From positions 2,352,642-2,399,549 of the forward strand of contig CM074817.1 of NCBI GenBank assembly GCA_037447605.1: a stretch of 46,908 nucleotides of DNA, given 5' to 3'. A model generated the notes under the pieces. It ran no database searches. It was not told the origin of the DNA and saw nothing but the letters and a program-made list of their open reading frames with translations. A program made the translations under genes and the position numbers. Position 1 is the first letter of the stretch, and every line of letters begins with the position of its first letter. Shown in pieces: positions 1 through 9,645 of the stretch. The DNA comes from Zygnema circumcarinatum (taxonomy: Eukaryota > Streptophyta > Zygnematophyceae > Zygnematales > Zygnemataceae).

Positions 1-95
1 GAGGGAGGGCCCTGAACCCTCGAGGAGCTTTGAGGGGATCCCTGAACCCTAGCGGAACTCTGAGAGGAGCTCTGAACCCTAGAAGTTCCGCTTGA
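1..95. repeat. ~30-bp tandem repeat inside coding frame
   Basis: About three degenerate copies of a ~30-bp unit containing cctgaaccct followed by agaggagctctgag. In the minus-strand frame each unit adds about ten residues (SSxRVQGSPQ type), so the repeat keeps frame. Confidence 0.7.
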
Positions 96-626
96 GCCCG
101 GGACGGTGGAGGTTGTGGCAGTTCCGACGGCCACAACGGAGGCCGCGTTTGCTGGAACGACAAACAGAGCAGTAACGAACATGGAAACGAATGTAAACCC
201 CGCTAACCTTAACATGTCCTCGTTGAAACTACCGTTCCTATGCACGCTCTCAGTTTCAGGATCAGTTTCAGTTTGTTCTCCGGGGGCATTCAGCTCGGGA
301 GGGTCAGAATTTAGAGAATTTCCAACCAGTGAAGCACAGAAAGGGGTCGATAGAGGGCTTCTTGCATGCCAAAGATTTGGGTTAGGGTTTGAATGAAAGT
401 AAGTTCTATAATTCGGATTCCTTTCTACACTTCTGAACCCCGGAAAAATCCCAGCCCTGTCAGCCAATCTGCTGCTGACACGTGTCTGCTTCCAATGCCT
501 TATTCTGCTAACCCTAATTTTTCGTCGTCTGTCAAGAAGCTGCCAGCTGGCGCCTCCCTTGGAAATCCATGCCGGAGAAGACCTCAGGGAGGAAGGAAAA
601 GAGGGAGCTCGGAGTCTGGCAGCCAT
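1..626 (-). CDS. Plastid/thylakoid-type protein, N-terminal part (runs off window)
   Basis: An open frame on the minus strand begins with ATG at 626-624 and stays open for about 208 codons to the window edge, so stop and C-terminus are missing. The start lies in the context agccATGgct on the coding strand. The first ~110 residues are rich in Ser and Arg and poor in acidic residues, as in organelle transit peptides. An acidic stretch (about 115-140) follows, then a hydrophobic segment starting MLRLAGFTFVSMFV and ending VVPANA, which resembles a thylakoid lumen signal with an AxA cleavage site. The last ~35 residues are a repeat of the form SSxRVQGSPQ. The family is not recognised. That it is coding is inferred from frame length, this domain order and the Y-rich tract upstream on the coding strand (960-1110). 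It could instead be a single-pass membrane protein. An intron is not excluded. Confidence 0.55.
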   Translation of the reverse strand, partial: MAARLRAPSFPSSLRSSPAWISKGGASWQLLDRRRKIRVSRIRHWKQTRVSSRLADRAGIFPGFRSVERNPNYRTYFHSNPNPNLWHARSPLSTPFCASLVGNSLNSDPPELNAPGEQTETDPETESVHRNGSFNEDMLRLAGFTFVSMFVTALFVVPANAASVVAVGTATTSTVPGSSGTSRVQSSSQSSARVQGSPQSSSRVQGPP

Positions 627-1333
627 GGCTGCCACAGGGAGAGATTTGCGAACCGGCAAGGGAGAGAGAGCGCCATGAATTTTGCGGAGGGGGGACGAGA
701 GAGTGTGAGAGAAAATGGGCGGAGGAGAGGGGAAATGGGAGAGAGAGGGGAGGGAGGAGAGGTCATGCATTGAAGTGGTGGGAGGTAGGCAACCAGGTCC
801 TACGGACATCGCTACATGTAGCGTCAGTTAGGGTTTTGGTTGAACGGAGAGTCTTCCTATGTTCGTCCTGGAGGGGTTAAATGATGCGCATGGAAAGGAC
901 AGTTGTCAGGCAAGTGGAAGAGGTGGATAAATTCACCATGAAGTAGATGAAGAGGTCATAAACGGAAGGGAGGGAGGGAGAGAGGGAGAGAGAGAGAGAG
1001 AGGGGGGGTTGCGAGAAGAGAGGGAGAGAATAGGCGGGAGGGGGGGAGAGGGGAGAGAGAGGAGTGAGACAGGGAGAGAGTGGGAGAGAGAGAGAGGGAG
1101 AAAAGAAAGAAGGAAACAAGGGTTCAAATTCGGGGTTCACGGCTCGAGAAGAGAAGCGTTTAAAGGCAGAGTTTTGAGGAGACGGAGACGGGAGGAAGAG
1201 AGAGAGAGAGCAGCGCCACGCGGCAGCACGTGTTGATGACACGTGGCAAGGCTCGGAGCTGCAAGACGACGCTCCGAGAAGCGCCACGTGGCGCTGTAAG
1301 GCGCGGAGGCGGGTCTCAGGCGCGGCGAGAGAG

Positions 1334-1365
<32 letters not shown>

Positions 1366-2164
1366 GGCCACGTGGCGCAGCGGATAGGCGCAGGATTAGG
1401 GTTTTGACCGGGGCCCACTTTTTGAAGGGCCGGAGGGCGGCCGGCGCCGGACGGGGGTGGGTCGTGGGAGCGAGCATGAAGGGGATGGGAAAGCTAGGAG
1501 CCGATTTGTTGAACATGCGCTGCGCAAACATGCGGACTCACACAGCAATATTGTACAAATCTGTTGTTGTTGTTATTGTTATTGTTATTGTTATTGTTAT
1601 TGTTATTGTTATTGTTATTGTTATTGTTATTGTTATTGTTATTGTTATTGTTATTGTTATTGTTATTGTTATTGTTATTGTTATTGTTATTGTTATTGTT
1701 ATTGTTATTGTTATTGTTATTGTTATTGTTATTGTTATTGTTATTGTTATTGTTATTGTTATTGTTATTGTCATTGTTTATGACCGGCAAAACATATATT
1801 AGGTTGATCATCTCCATATCTTGCATGTAAATTTGTTGTCTTGAAAGAAAACGACTTAGAAATGCACGTGGCAGAGCTTTGTTCGTTTCTGAGTCAGAAA
1901 AAACAAACATTAACATTGACATAAGTTGGACATGCCCCAACGGCAGGGACAAAGGGACATTGGAAGGGTGGGGAAGGGGGTGGGAATATATGGGGATATA
2001 TCGGCTCCGGGTCCGAACAACTTTTCCATGTACCCTACTACCAATTAGGTTGAGAAATCGAACATTTTTTTACTTAATTGGTCAATGTTCAACTGAAAAA
2101 CAGAAAAAAAAATCAGTTGAACGTTTGAATAGTCGAATCGAATGTTTTGAAACTTGAGACAATA
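627..2164. other. Intergenic: GA-rich tract, G-box cluster, microsatellite
   Basis: No convincing gene. 960-1110 is purine-rich on + (pyrimidine-rich on -), probably the 5' region of the minus-strand gene starting at 626. 1200-1380 holds several CACGTGGC/GCCACGTGGC motifs and a poly-G run (1340-1363). The long open frames here come from low-complexity sequence. Confidence 0.6.
1564..1771. repeat. (TTATTG)n hexanucleotide microsatellite
   Basis: An almost uninterrupted run of about 34 copies of ttattg. It is open in several frames (poly-Leu, poly-Asn, Ile-Val, Cys-Tyr), which are artefacts of the repeat. Confidence 0.98.
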
Positions 2165-2297
2165 GGGGGTGTCAGACTTAAAAATTGTTCGTAAGTTTGA
2201 GACCAGAACGAGTACTTCGGTGACATCGCAATCCTGGTGCGGCGGAGTACTTACAAAACTTTTTTGTTCGTAAGATTTCGTTAAGTCTGACACCCCC
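2165..2297. mobile_element. Small TIR element (MITE), GGGGG-type, TA target duplication
   Basis: A 133-bp element with terminal inverted repeats: it starts GGGGGTGTCAGACTTA and ends with the exact reverse complement TAAGTCTGACACCCCC. It is flanked by TA on both sides (2163-2164 and 2298-2299), as expected for a TA-inserting DNA transposon family such as Tc1/mariner. It carries no coding capacity. Confidence 0.8.
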
Positions 2298-2302
2298 TAA
2301 TA

Positions 2303-2345
2303 GGGGGAGTCAGACCTTGACCATCGCCAAACCAATTTCGTAAGC
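2303..2345. mobile_element. Truncated end of a related GGGGG-type TIR element
   Basis: Three bases after the first element a second terminus begins, GGGGGAGTCAGACCTTGACC. It matches the termini of the element at 33818-34027 apart from one base. No matching right end is seen nearby, so it looks like a fragment or nested insertion. The inner boundary is not determined. Confidence 0.6.
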
Positions 2346-2394
2346 CCGTCGAGCCAATTCCGCGTTGTACGGCAAGCCATGGCTACCCGCGCAC

Positions 2395-2465
2395 GCATGC
2401 GATGCCATGCCATGCCATGCCCATGCCCTGCCCTTCCATGCGCTGCGCTGCCATGCCATGCGCAT
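2395..2465. repeat. Degenerate CCATG/CATGC short tandem repeat
   Basis: Clustered gccatgccatgccatgcc units followed by degenerate copies; it lies upstream of the gene at 2849. Confidence 0.8.
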
Positions 2466-2509
2466 GATGACATAATGACAACATCATGACGTCACGGGTC
2501 GCACCACGT

Positions 2510-2848
2510 CATCAGGGTTCCCTCGAGGTCGTGACGCGTGACACGTGGCCAAACATGTGTGATTTGGACACGTGGCTTTCTTTTGTGCAGCCACGTGTCA
2601 TGACGTGAAAATCCGCGAACAGCGCTCGCCACGTCACGCGTACAAGAGGCGCCCCCGGGCCTGCAGGGGGGCGGCGGTCAATTTGCGAAGCGTCCCTGCT
2701 TTCCTCTCCCCGGCCGTTTCTTGGTATTGGGTTCAGGGTTTTTAGGGTTTTGCTTGCCAATTTAGGGCTAGGAAGAAAGGGTGTGGTGGAGATAGGGAGG
2801 GTTCGACACGTGTCAGTAGGTTTAGGGTAGGCTTGGACGGCTGTAGCC
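2510..2848 (+). promoter_or_regulatory. Upstream region with clustered CACGTG motifs
   Basis: At least four G-box-like cores (gacacgtggcc, gacacgtggct, gccacgtgtca, gacacgtgtca) lie within about 300 bp upstream of the ATG at 2849. G-box/ABRE-type cores are established plant bZIP/bHLH binding sites. That this cluster drives the downstream gene is an inference. Confidence 0.45.
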
Positions 2849-3861
2849 ATGGCAGACTCGGCACAGATGGCGAGAGAGGGAGGGGAGGAGAGGGAGAGGG
2901 AGAGGGAGAGAGAGGCGCCGACGGGAGCGTACTTTGAGGAGGCACCGATATCGCGGGAGGATGTGGAGAAGGCGGGGGGATTTGGCGCCATGGATGAGCT
3001 CGGAGGCATGCATCCGGCAGCCATGGATGCCACTGATAGGGAGGAGGAGTTGCGGGAGTACGAGGACCCAGCGAACGCGGACGCAGGTGAGCAGAAGCTT
3101 AAATTCTGGAATCTCTCCCCACTCCCTCTCCCTCTCCATCTCCCTCTCCCTCTCCCTCTCCTCTCCATGTCCCTCTCCCTTTCCTTCCCCCACTCCCTCT
3201 CCCTCTCCCACTCCCTCTTCCTCTCCCACTCCGTCTCGCTCTCCCACTTCCTCTCCCTCTCGCTCTCTCTTTCTCTCTCTCCCTCTCCCGCTCCCTCCCC
3301 GTCATTTTCTTCCTTTTTTAAATTATCCTGTAGTGCCATGGGTTTCTTACATGCATGAGAAAGATTAGTGGATGAATGCATCTCCACTCAAAAAGTAAGT
3401 TCATCCATTGAGAAGGCCATCAGTTGGCCTTAGAAAGGAATTTGTTAATTTCAATCATTTTCCAACCACAAAATTACAAGCTGAAACACCATTGAATCTT
3501 CATATCTCAATTATTCAGAGTGGGAAGGAAGAATATTCAAAAAGGCCCGAAAAATTCGCTGATGCTGCGTGTTTGGACTGCAGGCCTTGAGGGCCGAAAG
3601 CCTCATTTCGGCCTCGGATCAACCTTTGCCGCATCACCAGACGCTGAGATGCCGCATGTCTCCATGCCTGTCGGCTACGACGGACCGTTGTTCTCAACTG
3701 AAACTGTGGAGCAAGCGTTTGACGGCCTGAACAGCACATTTGTGCCCGGCGGAACGGAAACTGAACTGGACGCGCCTGACCGCGGCGTAGATGGAGCGGC
3801 GGGCGGGGTCGGAGTGAGCGGACACAGGGGGAGGGGGGGCGGCCTGGGGATGGGGCCGTGA
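2849..3861 (+). CDS. Unrecognised acidic protein, two exons
   Basis: Exon 1 runs 2849-3086 from an ATG in good context (agccATGgc) and ends at a GTGAGC donor. The intron is a CT-rich tract. Exon 2 runs 3584-3861 after a tgcag acceptor and ends TGA. The phases match (1 nt + 2 nt), giving about 171 residues. The N-terminus has a short Glu/Arg repeat from GA-rich DNA. The middle is acidic (GAYFEEAPISREDVEKAGG, then EELREYEDPANADAG), and exon 2 starts LEGRKPHFGLGSTF. No membrane segment or signal peptide is visible. I do not recognise the family. The phase match and the change from low-complexity to normal composition support a real gene; the Gly-rich C-terminus may be poorly conserved. Confidence 0.55.
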
Positions 3862-4278
3862 GGGGGGGCACCGCCTGACTTCAAAGAGGGTTTAGGGTTT
3901 AGGGTTTGAAGGAAAGGAAGTGGCATGGAAGGGTGGGTGGGTTTGACGCTTCGTTGGGTTTGGGCTTCTGGGAGGGATACCGTACAATATGTACATTAGG
4001 GTTTTTCGGTTTGAGGGGTTTTTAGGTGTATATATTAGGGTTGGGGTGTTAGAGAGGAAATGGGGGGTTCAGTGAAGTGTATGAGATGCAAGTGGTGCGC
4101 GACATGATTGGAATCCGTTGTTGAGCGTAGGGGTGTTTCTATGTACATTGTAAAACGGGAATCGTTTTCTGTGTTGGCTTTTTCGTGTGGGTTGTATGCA
4201 GTTATTTGGTTTCGTTCACACGTACAGTACGTACAAACTAGGAAAGCGATTTACAAAGAGGGAAAATGGCATTTATGA

Positions 4279-4465
4279 CACGATGGCGAGGCCAACAAAT
4301 GTACATGGACAAAATCAGCATGGGGAACCACGAGGGATAGGTCGCAAAGGACCTAAGCACAAAAGGAAATGCTAGGGGTACAAAGGGTCCATTACGGCCA
4401 ATTCCGCGTGGTTCCTGATGATGTTGATGTTGTCCATGTACATTTGATGGCATCATCGCCATCGT
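4279..4465. repeat. Imperfect inverted repeat (foldback), ~80-bp arms
   Basis: The left arm begins cacgatggcgaggcca and continues aaatgtacatggacaa. The right arm ends ttgtccatgtacattt then tggcatcatcgccatcgtg, its reverse complement with a few mismatches. The inner arms share the ggaaccacg motif. It looks like a small foldback or MITE-like element. Confidence 0.75.
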
Positions 4466-4679
4466 GAGATCAATTCACAAAGTAAAATCAAGGGGTTTAT
4501 TACACTGCCCTTCACAATATTCGCAATGTGTCCAATATTGCCTCGCAGCGTCCACGATATTCCTGGACACGCTATACCCCGATGCGATATCGTATCGATA
4601 TTGTCGTAACTATATCGGCAGAAGCAAGTTTCAGCAGCGGGATGATCACGGAGGTGCATTGTTCCACAGTTCGGACCAG

Positions 4680-4795
4680 TGGATCGGCAACCATTGGACA
4701 ACCATTGGATGGCAATGGTTGGACGTCTACTGGTTGGCAACCAGTCGACTGGTTATATCCATTAAATCAAATGGTTGGCAACCATTAAATTGTTG
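4680..4795. repeat. Cluster of GGTTGGCAACC palindromes (copy 1)
   Basis: Repeated units of tggttggcaaccagt and its variants (gcaaccattggacaaccatt, ggttggcaaccattaaat) form nested palindromes. Same unit as at 6030-6252. Confidence 0.75.
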
Positions 4796-4889
4796 ATGTA
4801 CGGATCCCCGTACAGTCGATATAGTACAGTACTGTACTGTATGGGATTTGGTCAACATGTACGAATGTACGGTCAGGTGAAATAAATAG

Positions 4890-5560
4890 TACGCTTATTG
4901 TTTTGGCGGGTAGCACGGGATGCCACCGGTTGGCTGCGCCAATTGGGGCAGCCAATCTAGGACTACCACGTGGCAATTAGGGTTACAGGCCTGCTGGAGG
5001 ATGGAGGCAGGAGGCAGGGACTGCAAGGAGGCAACGCAGAGGAGGACGAGCTCCCCGGTCTCACCGGGCGGCGGACATGGCCAGCCGAGCAGCCAGCAAG
5101 CAGAGGACGAGGGCCAGGGCGAGGGCGGGAGCCAGGGCGGGCGTCGAGGCGAGCGAGGAGCGGCGGACATGGAGGCAAATTATTGGAGCGGTGGGAGTGC
5201 GGCCGAATGAGGAGCTGCGGCTCTCTTCAGGGCTTAGGCATAAATAGTGCTTAGTGCTTAGCTTAGGTTTAACCTTCTTTTGCTTTGCTGTGTGCAATCA
5301 GCCCTTGTGAAGGTTGGATAGAGGAGGTGGGAGCTTGGGTAGCTCAGGTGTGTTCTTTGGGATTAGAGGGTGTGTTTAGAGGATAGTGTGAGGTTGAGTT
5401 CCAGACACATTCCTTGTAAACATCCTTATTCTTATTAATGGAGTTTTAGGCTTAGAGCTTTCTCCAAAGTTTTCTCAGTGTATTTTCTACTCCCTTGCAT
5501 GTTCCTCAGTCTGAAATGTCTACAGCGGCAAGTGAGGGGACATCTGCTGGGGGGTCTGAC
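4890..5560 (+). mobile_element. LTR-like stretch (possible solo LTR), plus orientation
   Basis: Non-coding sequence with an R/U5-like end: repeated gcttag motifs, then ccttgtaaacatccttattc, ttaatggagttttaggc and gctttctcc. The same ordered motifs occur on the minus strand around 41290-41600. Resemblance to a second copy and to the 3' end of an LTR is the only evidence. Termini and target duplication were not found. Confidence 0.35.
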
Positions 5561-6029
5561 TCTAACATAAATCACTAGTTGTCAACGGTTGGCAACCCAC
5601 CAAAAAACACATACGACCCATTTTTGAGCCCCTACATCTCCCTACACGTTTGATTTACAGTAAACTATTAGTTTCCTCTTTTTGAAGTACTCACGGAACC
5701 CTAAGCCTAGCCGAACCCTAAATCTGGACTCCTGCTCCTCCTCACGATTCTGACTGCTCTCACAAAGCGCGCACTCATGCGCTCTACTGCGACAAAACAA
5801 AATAAATTCAGCAGAGCATGTCCATCCACCCAAGAGAAGAAAATGAGCACAAAAAACACACACATCGCAGTATTCGCATTTTCAGATGATCACATACAGT
5901 TGAAAAAAATTCATATCAGAAATTTTAGAGCGTGCAGTTTTGCTGAAAATAAAAAGACTGCCAAAAGCAGTGGAAGTTTCAAAAACCCCTTCAGGGTTCA
6001 GGGTAGGAAAAAGAGCATAATTTCAGAAA

Positions 6030-6252
6030 TTCAATGGTTGCCAACCATTGGATCACTGGTTCCGAACCAGTCGAATGGTTGTTTCAGTCCTGCGCCACTG
6101 GTTGGCAACCAGTCGAATGGTTGTTTCGGTCCGCAACCACTGGTTGGCAACCAGTCGACTGGTTTGGAACCAGTGGATGCCACTGGTTGGCAACCAGTCA
6201 AATGGTTGTTTCGGTCCGCAACCACTGGTTGCCAACCAGTCGACTGGTTTGT
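6030..6252. repeat. Cluster of ACTGGTTGGCAACCAGT palindromes (copy 2)
   Basis: At least five copies of actggttggcaaccagtc, separated by gaatggttgtttcggtccgc. The palindromic core is identical to the cluster at 4680-4795. Confidence 0.9.
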
Positions 6253-7068
6253 CTAATGGTCCGATCTGTGCATTGTTCAGAGACCCATTCCATGGAGCCA
6301 TCGCTGTTGAGAAAATCACATAAATAACGCTAACTGCTGCTGCATGGAACGTCGTCAAAAAGTTCCAGCGTTTGTCGTTATCCGCCCCGCTGGCGCCATC
6401 ATCACGCCGTAAATAGACCCTCGTCCAGCTGGAAGGCCGGATCGCGCGAGATCGCAACTTTACCTTCGACGATATTTATAGATCCGACGGTAAGTGTCTT
6501 CCATGACGGTGGAGATCTTCGGAGTTCTCGAAAATCCGGATCTGGGACGTGTCAATCATTCTCAAACGCCAGTGAAATATTTATCCGAATCAGTACTCGT
6601 GATCCTGATAAAAGCTCACTGTAAAATGTAAACGCGAAAGACAAAAGTACTGAATTTGGGTTTTCTAGGGTTCTAGGCGTTTTTTTGAAGCGACATAAAC
6701 CTTCAGGCCATATCTTTCTGGCGGTTTGCACAGAGACAATTTTTTCGGGCTTATTGAAAAGACAAAGCTGAAATCCACGTGGCGGTCATTGATTCGTCTT
6801 GTTCGTTTGTCTTTTTGCTACGCACTTGAATTCATTATAATACGACAAAATTATGCCCGTACAGTCGAGCTGTGATCATAACCTGCGGTAACCTACAGTT
6901 GCCGCCCTCCGCCACAGCACGCGAATACGACAAGCTCCTGAAATCCCGCAGCCCGTGAAGGAACGCCACGTGGCAGCCGTGGGCCATATTTCCGCGCCGT
7001 GTCCTGGCACAAGTGCATTGCGGGGAGGGCGAAGAGTGAGAAAGGGAGGGAGGAGGGAGCCGGCAGCC

Positions 7069-9355
7069 ATGGCGGCTGCAAAGCTCCTCCTCCTCCTCGC
7101 CGCCATGGCCTGCATATTTATCGCACACGTGTCAGCCGCAGCTCGCTGCCCTGATTACAAGGAACGGAGCGGCTGCCTAACGGGCTCATGTGCAAGGAAA
7201 GGCCTCCAAGGCTACTTCACGGCCAGTCAGCACTCCTGCAACGAGGGGAGAGGGAGAGAGAGAGGATCCTGCATCCCTAACAAAAAAATAGGGTTTCAAA
7301 CCTCCATTCCGTGGTTTTCAACTTGAGTAAATTCTTAATTTGTTTTCCATTCTGGTGCAAATGGGGTGCAGGTCCCCCCTGCCCCGCACGTGTGCGTGGC
7401 GCGGCGGTGCCTGTTCGCGAAGTGGATGACGTGGCGGGGGCAGCGCCTGCAGGTGCTGCAGCGCGCCTTCGCCTCGCGGTGCTGCCTGGAATGCAAGAAG
7501 GCGGCGGAATGCAAGTACTGGCAGTGGTGGAAAAAGTGAATTCTCTCTCGCTCTATCCGTCTCACTCTCTCTCTTCTTATATCTACCTCTCTCTCTATCT
7601 CTCACCCTCATCCCCTCCTCTCTCTACCACTCTCCCTGCCTCCCTTTCCATTTCCTCCATTTTCCTCTTTCAATTTCAATTTCAATTTCAATTTCACTCC
7701 TCTACCTATATCACCCTCCTCTAGTCATTTCCTTCTCTTCTCTCTTTCATTTCTCACTTCTCTCTCTCTTTTATTTCTCACTTCTCTCCCTCCTTCCTCT
7801 CACCCTTCTTCTACCCTGAACCTTATTCCCTCCCCTCCCTCCCTCCCACCTCCCTCCCTCCCTCCCTCCCTCCCTCCCTCCTCCCTCCCTCCCTCCCTCC
7901 CTCCCTCCCTCCCCTCCTCCCTCCCTCCCTCCCTCCCTCCCTCCCTCCCTCCCTCCCTCCTCCTCCCTCCTCCCTCCCTCCCTCCCTCCCTCCCTCCTCC
8001 CTCCCTCCCTCCCTCGCCCCCTCCCACCCTCCCTCCCTCCCTCCCTCCCTCCCTCCCTCCCTCCCTCCCTCCCACCCTCCCTCCCTCCCTTCCCCCAGGA
8101 ACCACGCTTGCTTCCTCTACTTCGACCCGGACAAGGGCCCCCTCTGCGGAGGAACCGTCCTCTCCTATGTCGGCGCGCAGTGCCAGGACAAGGTCTATGT
8201 CCGCACGTGCCGAAAACGCAAGGGCGCCGTCACATGCACAGTTTCCGTAAAGGGCGACCCCCACCTCGTGGGAGCACATGGAACGCCGTTCGACTTCAGC
8301 GGAACCCCCGGGAAGTCCTTTTGTCTGTTGAGCGACGAGAGGTTCCATGTGAATATGAAACTGACGGGGTACTACGACAACAGAACGGAGGGCGCCAGCG
8401 TTTTACGGAACGGGAAGGCGGTGCGGACATGGATACGGGAGGCGGGGGTGCTTTGGAAGGACGGGGGAGGGAGGGAGCACAGTCTGCATCTTGTTGCGAG
8501 GGAGGGGAGGGAGACGGCCCGAGGAGAAGGTTTCCTCGCCATGGCTATGGCGGACGGAGAGGAGCTTCCAAAGATGAAGGTGGGGATTCGAATCAAACTA
8601 AAAGAATAGGAATTGAATAGTTCTTGCTTTGGGGTTTAAGGTTCAGAAGTTTGGGCTTTGATAAAGGATAATTCTCATCATGTGTTGTTTGTGTTGTGCT
8701 GTGAAGCAGGAGGGCGAGGAATTGAAGCTTCCCGGGGCTCTCACTATCGCAATGGCGGGAGTGAGGAGGGAGGGCCCCTTTGAAGTGGAGGTGCTCTCTA
8801 TTCAAATTGCAGACCTTCTCCAAATGGAAGTGAAGCTCCGTGTGGCGGAGCCTCTCCTTCAGACCTCTGAGGACGCGCAAGTTCACCTCAGTTTGGAAAT
8901 AAGTTCGGTCAAGGTCGGCTCCTTAAACCACTCCAGGAGCAGAATTCAATCCCTTGTCTACTTACTTACTCATTTGATTCGAAAAAGAAAAAACGAGTAA
9001 CAAGTGGGTTCTTTTTTTTGTGGCGCAGGTGAGCCCCAAAGTGCATGGGATCTTGGGGCAGACATACCGCAGTGGGAGAGAAGAGATAGCGGCGGAGTTT
9101 GCTGAGATGGCGGCACAGCTGAAAAGACCAATTGCTGCGGATGGAGAGAGTGGAGAGGGGTTCTTGGACGGAGAGGCGGAGGACTATGTCTCCACGGGAG
9201 TGATGGAGCCCGACTGCACTTTTTCGGCTTATGGAGGGCGGGAGGAGGGGAGGAAGGTATTGTTGGGGCAACTGGAGGTTGAGGATGAAGGAGGGGGGAG
9301 AGGAGAGCGGGGAAAGGGAGGGGCAGAAGAGGAGGGGAGGGATGGGAGGGAATAG
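7069..9355 (+). CDS. Secreted Cys-rich protein with Root_cap-type domain
   Basis: Five exons: 7069-7245, 7372-7535, 8099-8579, 8710-8913, 9029-9355, all phase-compatible, about 450 residues. The N-terminus MAAAKLLLLLAAMACIFIA is a signal peptide. Residues 30-140 form a Cys-rich region (CCLECKKAAECKYWQWW, then NHACFLYFDPD). From about 167 the motif GDPHLVGAHGTPFDF and SFCLLSDERFHVNM match the Root_cap family (PF06830) of plant secreted/LEA-like proteins; exons 4-5 (IQIADLLQMEVKLRV, then VHGILGQTYRSG and MEPDCTFSAY) match its C-terminal part. The start ATG follows agcc and a GCCACGTGGCAGCC motif lies 100 bp upstream. Intron 1 appears to begin GG rather than GT at 7246-7247. Intron 2 holds a long CCCT microsatellite. 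A cell-wall or extracellular role is likely; the biochemical function of the family is not established. Confidence 0.8.
7825..8097. repeat. (CCCT)n microsatellite in intron 2
   Basis: About 270 bp of ccctccct with sparse interruptions, ending directly at the ccccag acceptor of exon 3 of the Root_cap-type gene. Confidence 0.97.
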
Positions 9356-9645
9356 AGAGAGGAGAGGGGAGAGGGGAGAGATAGGGGAGGGGTGGGAGAG
9401 GTCGAAAAGGGAAGGGTGGGGGGAGGAGGAGAGGGAAGGGAGAGGAGGGGAAGGGGGAGGAAGGCGAGGAGAGGATGGAAGGAAGGGGGTAGAGCCGACA
9501 GGAAGGATTGAGCGGACATCGAGGGGAGTGGAAGTGGGGAGACGAGGGAGGGGGCGGAAAAGAGGGAGAGAGAAGAGGAGATTGGAGGAGAGGTGGAGGG
9601 GGGAGGGAGGACGGGAGGAGGGGAGTGGAAAGGGAGACGTGGGAG
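9230..9645. repeat. GA-rich low-complexity tract overlapping the last exon
   Basis: Irregular gggaggagag sequence. It begins inside the last exon of the Root_cap-type gene, giving a Glu/Gly/Arg-rich C-terminus, and runs about 290 bp past the stop at 9355. Open frames on both strands here are composition artefacts. Confidence 0.85.

Larger units (their letters stand above)
3862..7068. other. Intergenic region: repeats, no convincing gene
   Basis: Holds TTTAGGG-type repeats at 3890-3905, an inverted repeat (4279-4465), two clusters of a GGTTGGCAACC palindrome (4680-4795, 6030-6252) and an LTR-like stretch (about 4890-5560). The open frames at 5777-6256 and 6955-7128 lie on repeats or upstream sequence and show no recognisable domain. 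Confidence 0.55.

Noticed and set aside
1230-1952. Long open frames on both strands (poly-Leu, poly-Asn, Ile-Val and Cys-Tyr repeats)
   Set aside because: All are translations of the TTATTG microsatellite. Every frame is open because the hexamer has no stop, and none has coding-like flanks.
7800-8348. Gly/Arg/Glu-rich minus-strand frame
   Set aside because: Antisense of the CCCT microsatellite and of a Root_cap-type exon.
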